DNA of 64,000 nucleotides, taken from Acheta domesticus. Its lineage: Eukaryota > Arthropoda > Insecta > Orthoptera > Gryllidae. The first letter of the stretch is position 1; every line of letters starts with the position of its first letter. The DNA lies in assembly GCA_031308135.1 (NCBI GenBank), contig JAHLJT010000631.1, positions 219,485,151-219,549,150 of the forward strand, read 5' to 3'. The notes beneath the pieces are model-generated. The model was not told the origin of the DNA, searched no databases, and worked only from the letters and a program-made list of their open reading frames with translations. Of this stretch, positions 21,401 to 32,483 are shown piece by piece. Both the position numbers and the translations under genes were made by a program.

Positions 21401-24400
21401 ACACAAACACACACGCACACAAACACACACGCACACAACACACACGCACACAAACACACACGCACACAAACACACACGCACACAAACACACACGCACACA
21501 AACACAGGCACACAAACGCACACGCACACAAACACAAACACACACGCACACAAACACACGCATACAAACGCGCGCACACAAACACACGCACGCACACAAA
21601 CACACACACACAAACACAAAAAGAAGCAAGCAGTGTGCTCTGGGCACTTGGTTGAGCAGTGGGAGTGTAGGTGAACGCTGAGCACAGATTTGCGATGAAA
21701 TCAAAGCACTCGTATGTCAGAGGACAAGGTGGTGATCCCGACTTCCGACATGAATATTTTTCTGTGTCAGGCATTCTTCAGGAGAAGTGCGCAGTGTATG
21801 CCGATCATTAGGACCTATATATCTACCAGGTGTGAGGTGCGTCTTCATTCTGCCGGCTTGTTATATTGTTTTTTGATATTGGCTAATTTTAGGTACAACT
21901 GCAGTGAAATATGTTAGTGCTTTTTTCCTCCAAATTTAAGTTTTTATTGCCTCTTTGGTGCCTATTTAAAAACAATTTACGGAGTGCCTTTTTAGGTACC
22001 TAAAACATGAGTTTTTATTGCCTTAACATCCAATGTCCAGTTATAGGATATGAATTATGTGTTAACTAAATTAAAACATTTAGGGTACAGGGATCTAAAT
22101 ATCAAATTGTCACTCAAGAATATATTTTTACACAAAAATTGTTGCTTATTTTGTAGAATCGGTGTGTTGCAAAAATGCTACACCGAACATCAGGGGTATG
22201 GTAAGTTTATCTCGCCTGACAATGTTTCATGTGCATGATTTGCTGTGTGTGAATAAGAAGTAATACACCTATTTTTATTATCTTTTCAAGTGAAAAATTG
22301 TGAAGTCAAGAATTTACGTAGCATGATGAGTTCACCCTTCCAATAATGTGTTTTTGAATTGTTTATTCCAATTATACGATTACATTGTTTTAGGTAACAC
22401 TTTCTTTAAAAAATTTCAAACTGCTAGCAAGATTACATTGAGAAACAAATAATTGATTGAAACGGGATGTTTTCAATTTCGTGTCTAAACTGTTTTTTAT
22501 TGTAATTGCAGGTGATCTTATGGAAGGATTAAAAAGAAACAAACTGGATAATTATTCACATTTACTTACTGGTTATGTGGGGTCTATTGAGTTTCTCAAA
22601 CGTATAGCAGAAGTGGTGAAAGATTTAAGAACAGTTAATCCATCACTAATCTATGGTTAGTTTTATTACAATAGCAAAGGTATAAATGTGTGAAAATCTT
22701 GTCAATAATGTGTTTCAAAATTTTTAGTTTGTGATCCAGTTATGGGAGACAATGGGAAAATGTATGTTCCTGAAGATTTCCTACCTGTGTATAGAGATAC
22801 AATTGTTCCATTGGCTGATATAGTTACTCCTAATCAGTTTGAAGTCGAGTGAGTATTCTAACACTTTGATATCTGCAGATATTTATGGTCATTTTTGTTA
22901 TGGACTTACAACATTTTCTTGACTGCAAGTTAATGCATATTTATTTCTTATCCACTAATCCTGTTAGTATTTGTATTATTTGGCATTTTCCTGTTTTACT
23001 TTTGGAAGTGGCTAATCTATTCTTGGCTGGCAAGTAATAGCCGTTTCTCTGGTGGGAATGTACATTCGCCAAATACACACAATGATGTGAAGGTTGACTG
23101 AATTCGAAAGAATTTTGAATGGTATAATGATCTTAATTTTGTATTCAATTTATTTAAATGAATGTTCCATTTGAGGTTTGACTGACTTGCTTTTCTAGCT
23201 ATTCTGGTAACCTGGATCACTCCTGAAAAAAGAACATTTTTAGTCTTTGAATGTTCATCGGAACACCACCTCTTGTTTTCGTGGATTTGTGTAACAAGTG
23301 TTCCAATGTACATTCTTTCTTCCAAATCAAAAGAATTCCCAAAAATCAGTTCCACAAATAACGCAAGATCATTAGGTTTTTTTGTGCTCGTAAATTCAAG
23401 AATTCAGCCAATATTGTACGATTAACACACAAATTCTATTATTCTGAACTCACTTGCTGAACTTTGCAGCTAAAACTCACTTAAAAAAATCTTAATCTCA
23501 TTTACAAAAACCTTAAACTTGCCAATGAAAGATTTCTTAAGTGCAGTCAGCACTGTGCAAAAAAAATCTGTTGTATTTACTTATGAAATGAAGTAAAAGC
23601 TCAGTTTTATTGAAGTCATTTGAAGTAAATGCTGTAAAAATTAGTTCTTATGAAGAAGTTACATATTTACTGTAAGTAGCATTTTACAGTTTACTTGAAA
23701 ATAAAAGCTAGTACGTCAGTTTTATTCTTTGAAACATATGTGTTGATATCAAAAGCATGTATAGTTTAAGAATTCACTTGGCCCATAGTACTGAGTTGAA
23801 AAAATTAGAATTGTGTAGTCTTTAAATTAATAATAAACATAAGAATAACATTAACAATAATAAGAACAATAAACTGGGTGAGATGACACAGGGCATCCAC
23901 TAATGTCACTGCAGTGCCTCTGTCTGGGAGGTCCTAGGGTTTGAATCACGATGGTGGTTGGATTTTGAACCCAAGCTAGATAGCTAGGTTGAGGTCAGCC
24001 TCGATCTCGAGAATTCTGGTGGCTGGCTGTTCTGTTGTTAACATGGTTTCACCAATCAATACAAGTTGAATCTTGAAGCAGTACTCTCACAAATGAGTCA
24101 CAGGTCATATACCATCTCTCCTTGCTCTTCCTTGACCTATCCTCCCTCCTTACTTGAAGGCATTCATTACCACACATGTCGAGAGACTACTTATAAGCTT
24201 AGGGATTGTTCTGGCTGGGGAGGTGCCTGCTGATGGGAGATACCTGGATGTGTGAAACCTGCGTGTTGGCAATGAATAGTATTTGATAATTTTTAGGTAT
24301 GTGGCATGTAACATTGTGCCGGAAATATTACAAATTATTGATATACATTTGGTGTTTATAAAATTACACAGGAAAATATTATTTTGGGAATATGACAATT

Positions 24401-27400
24401 GTTAAAAGCTGTATTCTTAGACAGTGAATCTAAAGATGTCAAATTCTCCATTTTATAGATTATGTGGGTTACAACATTTTGCAGTTTCATGAGCAATATC
24501 TGAAAAGAAAAGTTTTTGTAAATACTTTAAGTATAAGAGTTGAAAGTAATTTTTCCCTTAACGTGTCAGCTTTTGATGCTGTTATCTTAATTGTATTCCT
24601 GCCATTTAGAGCACATTAAAGTTTTATTCTTGTCGTCTCGTACTACATTGATTGTACAGTCACTGGATCATGGAATAATCCATGCAGTGAATCAGTTTTA
24701 CTGAGCTCAGTAGTGGTCAGGCAGAGGCGGGATTTCGGATCTTTCATTGGGGGGGCAAATTTGGGCGCTATTGTGAACACAAAAAATTTGTTTATATGAA
24801 TGGTTTTAATTATCTGTGCTGTAACTACATATACTGTTTTCAATTTTGTTAATTATTTAATTGAATGTTATTTAATGTTATTAATTAGATTGGTTGAACA
24901 CAGAAGTAACGATCCTCATTGTTATTTGAACGGTCCGAACTGTAAATTCAACAATGCATTTTTCTCAGTGAATCATATATCAAAATATTGAACATATTTA
25001 TTGTTTATTATGATAAAAAATGTTTATACATAACTGTAGGATACATATTTTGAAATCTACATTAATAAATTATTTTAATTAAAATGCAATCTTCTGTACA
25101 ATATGAGCCTCCGCTTTTATTTCGACTTGTGTACGCATGTACATTAAATTTTGTCTTATAAAGTTTATTGAAAACTCAACAGTTTTCTGTAAAAATGAAC
25201 TCAAATTTCCGCCTTTTCAGAAACACTCAAACACCTTTTTCTCAAAACGGCTCCAAATTTTTTCTTCAAACTTTTTGTACGGATAATCCTAATTGCAGTG
25301 TTTAAGATGGCATAAAATTCATTTTGCTGTATTATTTTGTTTCTTCAAAAATTACACAAATGTAATTTTGTTGAAATTTCTCTGTCTTCAATATGCACAT
25401 TATCGACGATTTGTATATATTACTGCATTTGTGAGTGACAGATTCACACGACTTCCAATAAAGCTTTCCGAAATCGAAATAGTTTTCTGTAAATAAGAGC
25501 TTTACGCTTTAACACATTAGTGAGTGGCAGTGCTTGAAACGACTTCCAGTAAAGTGTTTTGACATCTCGGTGGTTTTCTGTGAAAAAGAGCTTCGAAATT
25601 TTTCATTTACAGTAACGCTTAAACGCAATTTTTGTAAAAATGGCACCAAATTTTTCAACGAATATTTCCGTTTAGGCCGTTTTACCCTTCAATAATATCT
25701 TAAAGTAGTTTTTTGGTTCTGCCATTAGGAAACCGAAAAATTGAGCAAAGGTGAAAAAATGTTCGGGCGGCGATAGATGGTTGTTGGCATAAGGATGGGA
25801 CACAACCGAAAAGTCAGCCCCAACCAAAGAAATTACGAAGTTAGCTACTACGAGAAAATCTGTGCCATTCTGTAGCTCCACTAGTTCCTTTTTGTTTTGG
25901 CCCTAGAATCTTTGGTGGTATCTAAAACAAGAATAGTACGAACACAAGTTATAGTGTATGTAATACAAGCCAGTTAAAGTTTGGGGCTCATACGTATATA
26001 TACGCTCCATAGTTTGGGGCTCGTTTTACAACCATCGCCATATTAAAATTCTGCAAATTAAAACGGGTCTATGATAGTTCGAAATTACAGATTGAATGCA
26101 TAAAAACGTTTAAAACATATTGTATTTCATTCGTTAAAAATCAGAATCGGTCTAAGCAAACTCAACTCGCTAAAGACATACCTTCCAAAGCTTTTAGAAC
26201 CGAGAAAACACGAACACCTCTGTTTCACATCAGCTCGCATATACAACTGAACCACAAAGCTATATTAGCAACAGGAGTTATTAAACTAGTTAAAATTGTT
26301 CCTGCTAGAATGTTTGCGATATATGAAAAGATACCAAGGGGGCATATATTATATAAATGGTTCATAATACCACCTTTAACTCTATACACATCCAATAAAC
26401 GGGAAATACTATTTCTTTTTGAGAGTAAAAATTTGAGTGTTATGACGACCTCGAAATTTTACTCACAAAAAAGGTTTGATTTAGGCACCTAAAATAGGCA
26501 ACAAAATTACGAAATTAGGCTTTAAAAGGCATTAAAATCGACGTTTGAGGCACTTAAAATAAGTTACAGAATGACTAAGCCAGACAAAAAAATAGACATG
26601 AAAAAGTTATATTTCTGGCATATAGAAATTGTCTCAAAAGGATTAAATTAGGCAATTTTTATTATGCAGGAAAAAGCATTTTTACATTTATGAAAGAGAC
26701 TACAAGCATATTTTCTTCACATTCATAATTAGTAGTTTAGTATATAATCAGTATTTTCTCCAATTTTTTTTCAATAAGGCTGTCTTGTCTATTAAAATAA
26801 TTTTTAAGGCTGATATTTTTGAAATGAAATATATATTTTTTAATTTGTCCCAAGATTGGGGGGGGGGGCAGTTCCCCCCCACCCCGAATCCCGCCTCTGT
26901 GGTCCGGTGTATGCTGTACAACATTGCCATTGACAGAAACATGATATCCATTTTTGGGTCTATGCAGATGAACAGTGTTTAGAATGAACTTAAAGAGGAG
27001 GCTGTCATAAATTGCTTTAGGAAAGCGGCAGTGGCTTTTGAGGAAGAGGACATTAAAGAGGAAGCAGTCGCAGGGAACTGGAAGTATTCTGTTCAGTGTG
27101 CTAACAAGAGTAAACTGACTCATCAATTTAATGTCTAAGAATATGCCATTTCTATTTACCTTTCCATTCATTCTTTTATTAATTACAATTTCTTAAACAT
27201 TGTTTTCTAAGATGTTGTACACTTCAGGAAGCTAATTCCTCCTCGATCAATTTTTATTGATAGTACAGTGTACCAACAAATGCATTCGCATAATAGATAA
27301 TGAACTCAGCAATTGGCTCTGAATACTTTTAATAAATATATGTGGTCAGAAATAATTAATTAAAAGATTAGTCTATGCGAGGGCTGTCCAATGTAGAAGG

Positions 27401-30400
27401 TCTTATGGGCCACATATCAAATTCTAGTGAAGCTGCGGGCTGCTTACGTAATTATAAAATTGCATAACAGAATAGCTAAAATAACGTATTTGGTTGATAT
27501 AAGAAAATTTTGCAAAGCAGTCACAGGTTGCATGCAGCCTGTGGGCCGCCAGTTGCAAAGCCCTGGTGAATGCCATAAGATGTCTGAAAGGAAGGTTTTG
27601 CAATAAATGTTTCCATCTTTTGTTTACTGTTCATGGTATCCAGCAAAAACAAAGATTGCTCCAAAACCATCAATTTTGCGTGTGTTTTACTGTTTCTTAA
27701 AATTTTTCAGAATCCTCACTGGAAAGAAGATAAATAATATTTCAGATGCATGGGAAGCAGTTGATTGGTTTCATTTGTGTGGGGTCAAAACTGTGGTTGT
27801 GTCATCAACTGAATTAGGAGATGAGAAGAATCTTCTGGGACTTGCCAGTAGTTGCATTGGTAATGTTTGATTTGAATAATGATTGTATAATTTGTTATTT
27901 TTAAACCAACATTTACAAAGCCAACTAAAGGAGTAAAAGTGTGTGTGTTCTAAAAACCACATTATTTACAAACAATATCAAATAAAATTAACTTGCTCAT
28001 ATACCTGAGGAGGTATGAAATTTAAGGTATAATTGTGAATGAGCTGTGAATAAATATGGTATGCAGTTACTGCATTGTTATATCAGGATCTTTGAGGGTA
28101 TGAATCTAAATTTTGTTGACTACATCAGAATTGTCAACAAGGCTCACCAATTAGGCAGTGAGAAAAACATGGACCAGACAGCTGACGTTGTGCTTCCTCA
28201 TTTAGTTGAATTTTCAACAATTGTGTGTTGGAAGTAATGAGAGAAAATTTTATTTTGTAAACATTGGCTCATTGGTACATTTGTGCAGCTGCTGGTGTGG
28301 CAGAAAGGTGCAAGTTGTCCAAGATGTATAACTGCTTAATAAAGTGGGATCACAAAATTCTAATTAAGAGACTGAATGAAATGAGTGCAGATGGCAGATT
28401 CCTCAAACTTTTTGAATTCTATCTGCCTAGCAGAAAATTTGTCTGGAAGGTAAAAAGTACTATGAATAACCTGAGTAACTTGGACAACCTGAGTTTGAGT
28501 CTTGGTGGAGAAAAAAATTTTTGCTGGTTGAAAACACTCACTTTTGCAGGTTTATGTATCACATTGGAGAGCAATTACTAATAATACAAGGAAGTATGTA
28601 CTGCTGTAGCCCCACTTGTTACATTTTATAGTAACTGGTTTTAAAGTCAGCAATTTATTGTCTGCTTATTCTTGTCTGGAAGATAACACGGCTTGAGAGA
28701 TGATTATAAAAGGCCTGTCCTTGTTTATTTGCACCGTATCTCAATACTCAATCTACCAGAGACATATACAAGATCATGGCATTTTTATTTAAGTAAGATT
28801 TTCCAGGAAAAAGGCAGCCTTTTACTTCTTCTTCTTCTGCTTCTTCTTCTCCAAATACATACTTTATGTAAGTTGATCTGACTTCTATTGATCCAAAAAT
28901 TAATGTTCAATAGAAATCAAAAGGACTATTAGTAATGAAGGATGAGTTGTTCATAGACTCAATTCACTGGCCATTTTCATTTAAACATGTTTATTGAATT
29001 TTAGATGAGGATCAAAAGTCCCATGGATCCTAGATGGATCCATGGATTATATTGTATTGTTGAATTCAATTTGGGACAGGAAAAAGTTTCTGAGAAATGG
29101 TCATAGAGACATTTTTGGGTTTATGCTAGTTCATTACATGTAATAGCTTTTTGATTGGTCATATATGATAATTTGTTAGTTGCAAGGCATCATCTTTTTT
29201 AAATATTTGGCATAACCTCCACAATTTTCATAGACTCAGGAAATACACCCATTCTGGTAGTGCAGTTGAGTAATTCTGACATTAACTTGCTACAAAATAT
29301 CAGCATTAATATAGGTACCAAAAACCTTTATTTTGTCATTACTAGCAGATTTATTAATATTCATTTCTTTAATGATTTTCCCCAATCGTTACCAAGTTGG
29401 TAAATGATATGTAAAGGCTTGCATTATCTTCCTTTTCAATAATATTTTGCAATACATTGAGTTGAAGTATCCTATTTTCTACAACAGTTTTGTTAACCTG
29501 CTCTATGAATTGTAGTAATAGTAATAATAATAATGACCTGCTGTGAATAATAAAAATAAAAGGTAATTACGTGCTCCATGAATTGTAATAATCATGATAA
29601 TAATTAGTGGTGCTGAAGAATGATACTGACTTTTTTGTATGAGTTAGTTTCCTGTCTCATGAATCTGGGCTAGCGTTTCGGTTTTATACCACCTACAATT
29701 ACCCTAGAAATTAACTTGTCGAGTAAGTTTCAAAAATTTTGTCGAGATTATATCCAGCATGTATGATCAATAAAAAGACAGATTGCCTTCTGCTTTGATG
29801 ATAACTTTATTACAATAGTTAAAATTCATATTCTTTATCATAATTCACTCTTTATCTTAATCATAATTATCATATTCTTTATCATTATAGATTGATTAGT
29901 GTTTCCGGGCACATCAGAGGTAACTGCACACAAGGCTGTTGTATAAATGATAAGTCAATGGATTGTGTCTAGATGAATTATTGCCATTTTAATTTCTCCA
30001 TTTTCTTTGTTATCATATGTATTGACATTTGAGTTCAATGGAATTAAAAATTTTCTCCGGACGCAAATGTACCACATTTCTCCTGAATGTCACATGCAGT
30101 TTTGATTGTTAGTATGTTTTTATTTTACAATATGATTATTAAATTTATTAGAATGTGCCTGGAAATAAACTGGAAAAATAAATTATTGTATTGTTTGCAG
30201 AAAATCAGACTGTGAGAACCCGTGTTAAAATTCCAAAATTGCCAGCATCATTCACTGGAACAGGAGACTTATTTGCTGCACTTTTCCTTGCATGGATGCA
30301 GATCACAAACTCAAATTTAAAGGATTCTTTGGAAAGAACAGTTTCCACCATGCAAGCTGTTCTAAAAAAAACATTAGCCTGTACTCAAGGTGTGTTTGTT

Positions 30401-30724
30401 GTTGTAAATGTTATTACCATCATTATCATTATGTGTCCCACACACTGGTAGTGACAATTAATTTATAATTCATGTGCTGTTTGTGAAGTTATTGGAAAAA
30501 TTGATGCTTTCTTTAAAACATTGTGGTTTTGTAATAAATTATTTGCAAAAAAGTAGATGTGATCAACAACATTGAAGTAAATTGTTTATTATTGTTATTA
30601 TTATTATTTTCTAGATGATGGTGAACAAAACACTCAGGCTCGCCTCGAATTGAAATTAATTCAAAGCAAGAAAGATATAGAATGTCCAAAAATTACTGTC
30701 AAAATAGAAACTGTTGATAATTAA
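18345..30724 (+). CDS. PDXK: Pyridoxal kinase, complete, seven exons
   Basis: Pyridoxal kinase phosphorylates pyridoxal, pyridoxine and pyridoxamine with ATP to supply PLP; it is a cytosolic ribokinase-fold enzyme. Exons: 18345-18428, 18504-18603, 22512-22655, 22728-22848, 27711-27859, 30201-30389 and 30615-30724. They sum to 897 nt, that is 298 residues plus TAA, against about 310 in vertebrates. All introns are GT..AG and all phases agree (0,1,1,2,1,1). Hallmarks are [20 protein letters not shown] at the N-terminus, [56 protein letters not shown], the catalytic anion-hole motif [15 protein letters not shown] (with the base Asp), and the tail [13 protein letters not shown]. The ATG has a good context (ACA ATG G). 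Introns of 75, 3908, 72, 4862, 2341 and 225 bp; the three long ones are full of transposons. Candidate AATAAA signals lie at 31,070 and 32,177. Confidence 0.97.
18504..18603 (+). CDS. PDXK: PDXK exon 2
   Basis: Acceptor atttgcag; [19 protein letters not shown] then [14 protein letters not shown]. Donor CTTG|gtatga, phase 1. Only 75 bp after exon 1. Confidence 0.97.
19210..20690 (-). pseudogene. Mariner (SETMAR-type) transposase remnant, split by a hAT-like insert
   Basis: Minus strand, several frames. Near 19,700-19,770 it reads [18 protein letters not shown] followed by a degraded helix, matching the pre-catalytic K(V)SARWVPHxLT block of mariner transposases. Around 19,540-19,590 it reads PYSPHLAPS (consensus PYSPDLAPSD), and at 19,420-19,470 [19 protein letters not shown], the C-terminal helix. 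Stops and frameshifts are frequent and the first catalytic Asp region is deleted. The N-terminal part would continue beyond the insert (20,564-20,690). Non-functional. Confidence 0.65.
19798..20555. mobile_element. Small hAT-like non-autonomous element
   Basis: The right end ...CACTACACTACGCCACTG (20,538-20,555) is a typical hAT terminus, and it is followed by aacaacac. The putative left end at 19,798 is preceded by agcaacac, an 8-bp target duplication with one mismatch. The left terminus (CCGAGGTGTTACGTGG) is a poor inverted match to the right, so the left boundary is uncertain. No transposase ORF. Confidence 0.5.
21358..21622. repeat. 16-bp CA-rich minisatellite
   Basis: About 16 units of acacacgcacacaaac with small variants (one 14-bp unit near 21,435, and several with g or t substitutions toward the right end), in PDXK intron 2. 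Confidence 0.95.
22512..22655 (+). CDS. PDXK: PDXK exon 3
   Basis: Acceptor aattgcag; [18 protein letters not shown], then [17 protein letters not shown] and [12 protein letters not shown]. Donor TATG|gttagt, phase 1. Confidence 0.97.
22728..22848 (+). CDS. PDXK: PDXK exon 4
   Basis: Acceptor tttttag; [20 protein letters not shown], then [20 protein letters not shown]. Donor GA|gtgagt, phase 2. Carries the nucleotide/metal-site CDPVMGD block. Confidence 0.97.
23018..23355 (-). pseudogene. Unassigned open frame, possibly LINE-derived
   Basis: A 112-codon minus-strand open frame in an otherwise stop-rich intron. A segment [18 protein letters not shown] loosely resembles the W..H(I)..(L)..KL..: block after the RT thumb of LINEs. 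The match is weak, and no gene product is claimed. Confidence 0.25.
23876..24258 (+). mobile_element. tRNA-derived SINE, copy 3 (plus strand, truncated tail)
   Basis: The head gcctctgtctgggaggtcctagggtttgaatca contains a B-box (GGTTTGAATCA) and matches the head of copy 1 on its minus strand. The body shares cttccttgacctatcctcc and taccacacatgtcgagag...gatgggagatacctgg with copies at 4,684 and 56,460. It stops before the GATCTTCCCC tail segment seen in full copies. Confidence 0.75.
24588..24713 (+). pseudogene. Tigger/pogo (CENP-B-like DDE) transposase remnant, part 1
   Basis: One frame reads IVFLP, then after a short extra segment [16 protein letters not shown], matching the FLPPNTTS..QPLDQGII block around the last catalytic Asp of Tigger-type transposases. 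It is interrupted at 24,714 by the hAT element and resumes at 26,908. Confidence 0.6.
24722..26899. mobile_element. hAT-type DNA transposon, 2.18 kb, no transposase
   Basis: Terminal inverted repeats CAGAGGCGGGATTTCGG (left) and CCGAATCCCGCCTCTG (right). 8-bp target duplication tggtcagg (24,714-24,721) / tggtccgg (26,900-26,907) with one mismatch. CAGRGG ends and 8-bp duplications are diagnostic of the hAT superfamily. No transposase frame is seen, so it is non-autonomous or gutted. It contains a minus-oriented fragment of the 1.6-kb dispersed repeat and several TTAGGC/TAGGCACCTAAAA words near the right end. Confidence 0.85.
25140..25680 (-). repeat. Fragment of the 1.6-kb dispersed repeat inside the hAT element
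   Basis: On the minus strand it carries the words that mark the family: aaaatttggagccgttttgag, aaaaggcgtttgagtgtttctg, attttcacagaaaac, acttccagtaaag and caaatcgtcgataatgtgcat. All occur in the copies at 42,656 and 57,534. Confidence 0.65.
26908..27140 (+). pseudogene. Tigger/pogo transposase remnant, part 2
   Basis: The frame reads [20 protein letters not shown] then EEDIKEEAV, matching the W..(V/L)..TI.NCFRKAGF helix that follows the catalytic core in Tigger transposases. It resumes directly after the hAT target duplication. Stops flank it, so it is non-functional. Confidence 0.5.
27711..27859 (+). CDS. PDXK: PDXK exon 5
   Basis: Acceptor tttttcag; completes Glu, then [20 protein letters not shown] and [20 protein letters not shown]. 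Donor ATTG|gtaatg, phase 1. It follows the 4.9-kb TE-filled intron. Confidence 0.96.
27860..30200 (+). other. PDXK intron 5
   Basis: 2.3-kb AT-rich intron holding a LINE RT fragment (28,280-28,480), a CTT/CTG-rich microsatellite (28,825-28,852) and TAA-rich stretches (29,520-29,610). No other recognisable content. Confidence 0.6.
28280..28480 (+). pseudogene. LINE reverse transcriptase fragment
   Basis: The frame reads [19 protein letters not shown] then [20 protein letters not shown]. This matches the F.(V)DH.ILL.KL....I.G..L.WF.SYL..R.Q.V block of non-LTR reverse transcriptases. The catalytic FxDhxxAFD residue region is degraded. It is a short dead insertion in PDXK intron 5. Confidence 0.55.
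30201..30389 (+). CDS. PDXK: PDXK exon 6 (catalytic GTGD)
   Basis: Acceptor ttgtttgcag; [20 protein letters not shown] then [16 protein letters not shown]. Contains the phosphate-binding TGTGD with the catalytic Asp. Donor CAAG|gtgtgt, phase 1. Confidence 0.97.
30615..30724 (+). CDS. PDXK: PDXK exon 7 and stop
   Basis: Acceptor attttctag; [20 protein letters not shown] then [16 protein letters not shown] and TAA at 30722-30724. Matches the C-terminal strand and helix of the family. Confidence 0.96.
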
Positions 30725-32483
30725 TGAGTGAGTATGTATTAGTAATAATGTTAGTCAGATAATTTAGTTTTCGTGGTTGTGATATGTAAGACAATATTGT
30801 TTTAATAATGAGTCCAAGGGACCAAGTGATATGATTTACCAAAGGCCTGAACAAATCTGAAAACATTTTTTCATTGAGCCGCCTCTGTTTGATCTCCAAT
30901 TTCGCAAAGTTGCTTCAGTCTGCAATTCCCTGGAATTCCTTACAATTCAATTCTAGTTCTAAAATATATGTTAATATACAGTGGTTTGTTTATCTCATCT
31001 TACAAAGAAATTAATGTAAATTGGTGAAAATTAATTGGTTGATTAGGGGCAGAGAGGAATTTCACAAGTAATAAATACAATAAGTATTATTTCAGCTCGA
31101 TTTTGATTTGATGATTAATATAATTTTCGAGAGTTTGAGAATTTTTTGATGTAATAGTGTATGCTTTTAAGAAAACTAAACTAATCAGCTGATTATAAAA
31201 GCCATAATTTTGGAATTTCTCATTTTTGGGCAGAAGATACCAAATGAGGTCTTACCTTAAATGGCATCTTGATGATATCTTAGGAGAGTCAAAAGAAACC
31301 CACTAGTATGTTCTAGTTACAGGTTATTGCAGAATTGTGAGCTGTTCGACTGTTATGAACGATGGAAACAAAGCTATTAATGACTTCAAAGTCTCTGGCT
31401 TGTAGTGTTAAAATGAAAAAATATTGTCACTGTTTACCCCCTTTTGGATGAGCACCAAAGAAAGTAATGCATTGTTGCATATTTTATTTGTAATTTCTCA
31501 AATGCTTAGTGTTTTATTATGAAATTTTATCTATTGTATTAAATTTTTGAGTAATGTCTCATTTTGTGAGGGTGTGATGATGTAATATCATAGGTTTCAT
31601 ATGAACCCCTCCTCATATAAATCTCATTGATGTACACATGCAAGTGAATGTAAGTTACTATCTGCACTGAATAATTTTGCAAATTTTCTGTGTACAAAAT
31701 TTGCAAAAGAAGGGAATTTGGCAATGGTTAAAATCCTTAACTTTAAACCGTAATTTTTTGCAATTTCATGGAAAATAATTTTCATTTATTTGGTTTATGG
31801 ATGGAAACTGCCAATATAATTGTTGAATGTCATTCCCCTGTAATATCTAGTAATCTCAATGTGGATAGATTATCTTCTTAATTTTTATTGTTTTTTTCAT
31901 TTGTCATTAAAGATTTAATGTTCTGATGTGTGTGCCTTTATGTTTGGAAATCTATAATGCAGACCTACTGATATTAGTTAGCATTTCATATCTACCAACT
32001 TACAAAGAATATAGCAAATATTTTCTAGGTTATGGGATAGTACCAAAGTTGTTATTCATTATACATTTTTATTCTGTTGTTTTTATTTTAAAGTTTAAAT
32101 GTTGTCATTAATTCAGATGAAGTGAATATTATGAATGTTATTATATGGGCTTCCAATAATGTTCTTTATGAGATGTAATAAATAATGGAACATTTTTTTA
32201 TAGAGGGTCAGATTTCATATATTTTTGTTTTAAACGTAAAATATTCTCTGAGGTATATTTTTCCAGAATGCTATTAAGATTTTGTAATCTCATCAATTTT
32301 ATTTAGGTGTTTAATTATTAGAATGTTAACCTGTCAGGAATGACTTATTCTTGTAGGAACATAATCTATTTTACATGTGTAGGTCATTTAAAAAAAATTG
32401 TTTACAATTGAATTTTGTTATTGTCAAAATTTTGAAGGAAAATCACTTCAGTGTTTGTTTCCTTTCTTGCAATTTTAACTTAA
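30725..32483 (+). other. PDXK 3' UTR and AT-rich flank
   Basis: AATAAA at 31,070-31,075 and 32,177-32,182 are candidate poly(A) signals for PDXK. Nothing else is recognised up to the piggyBac-like element. Confidence 0.5.

Larger units (their letters stand above)
18604..22511 (+). other. PDXK intron 2 (TE-filled)
   Basis: 3.9-kb intron holding a minus-strand mariner remnant (19,210-20,690), a small hAT-like insertion in it (19,798-20,555), homopolymer T tracts (21,060-21,090), a CA-rich minisatellite (21,358-21,622), and TAGGYACCTAAAA-type palindromic words (21,885-22,005) that reappear inside the hAT element of intron 4 (26,478-26,560). Confidence 0.7.
22849..27710 (+). other. PDXK intron 4 (nested transposons)
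   Basis: 4.9-kb intron. Order: weak RT-like minus frame (23,018-23,355), SINE (23,876-24,258), Tigger/pogo remnant part 1 (24,588-24,713), hAT element (24,722-26,899) containing a fragment of the 1.6-kb repeat family, Tigger part 2 (26,908-27,140), then unassigned AT-rich DNA to the exon 5 acceptor. Confidence 0.7.

Noticed and set aside
21281..21774. Several 115-139-codon frames on both strands
   Set aside because: All are translations of the CA-rich minisatellite (TNTHAH or VCVCVR repeats).
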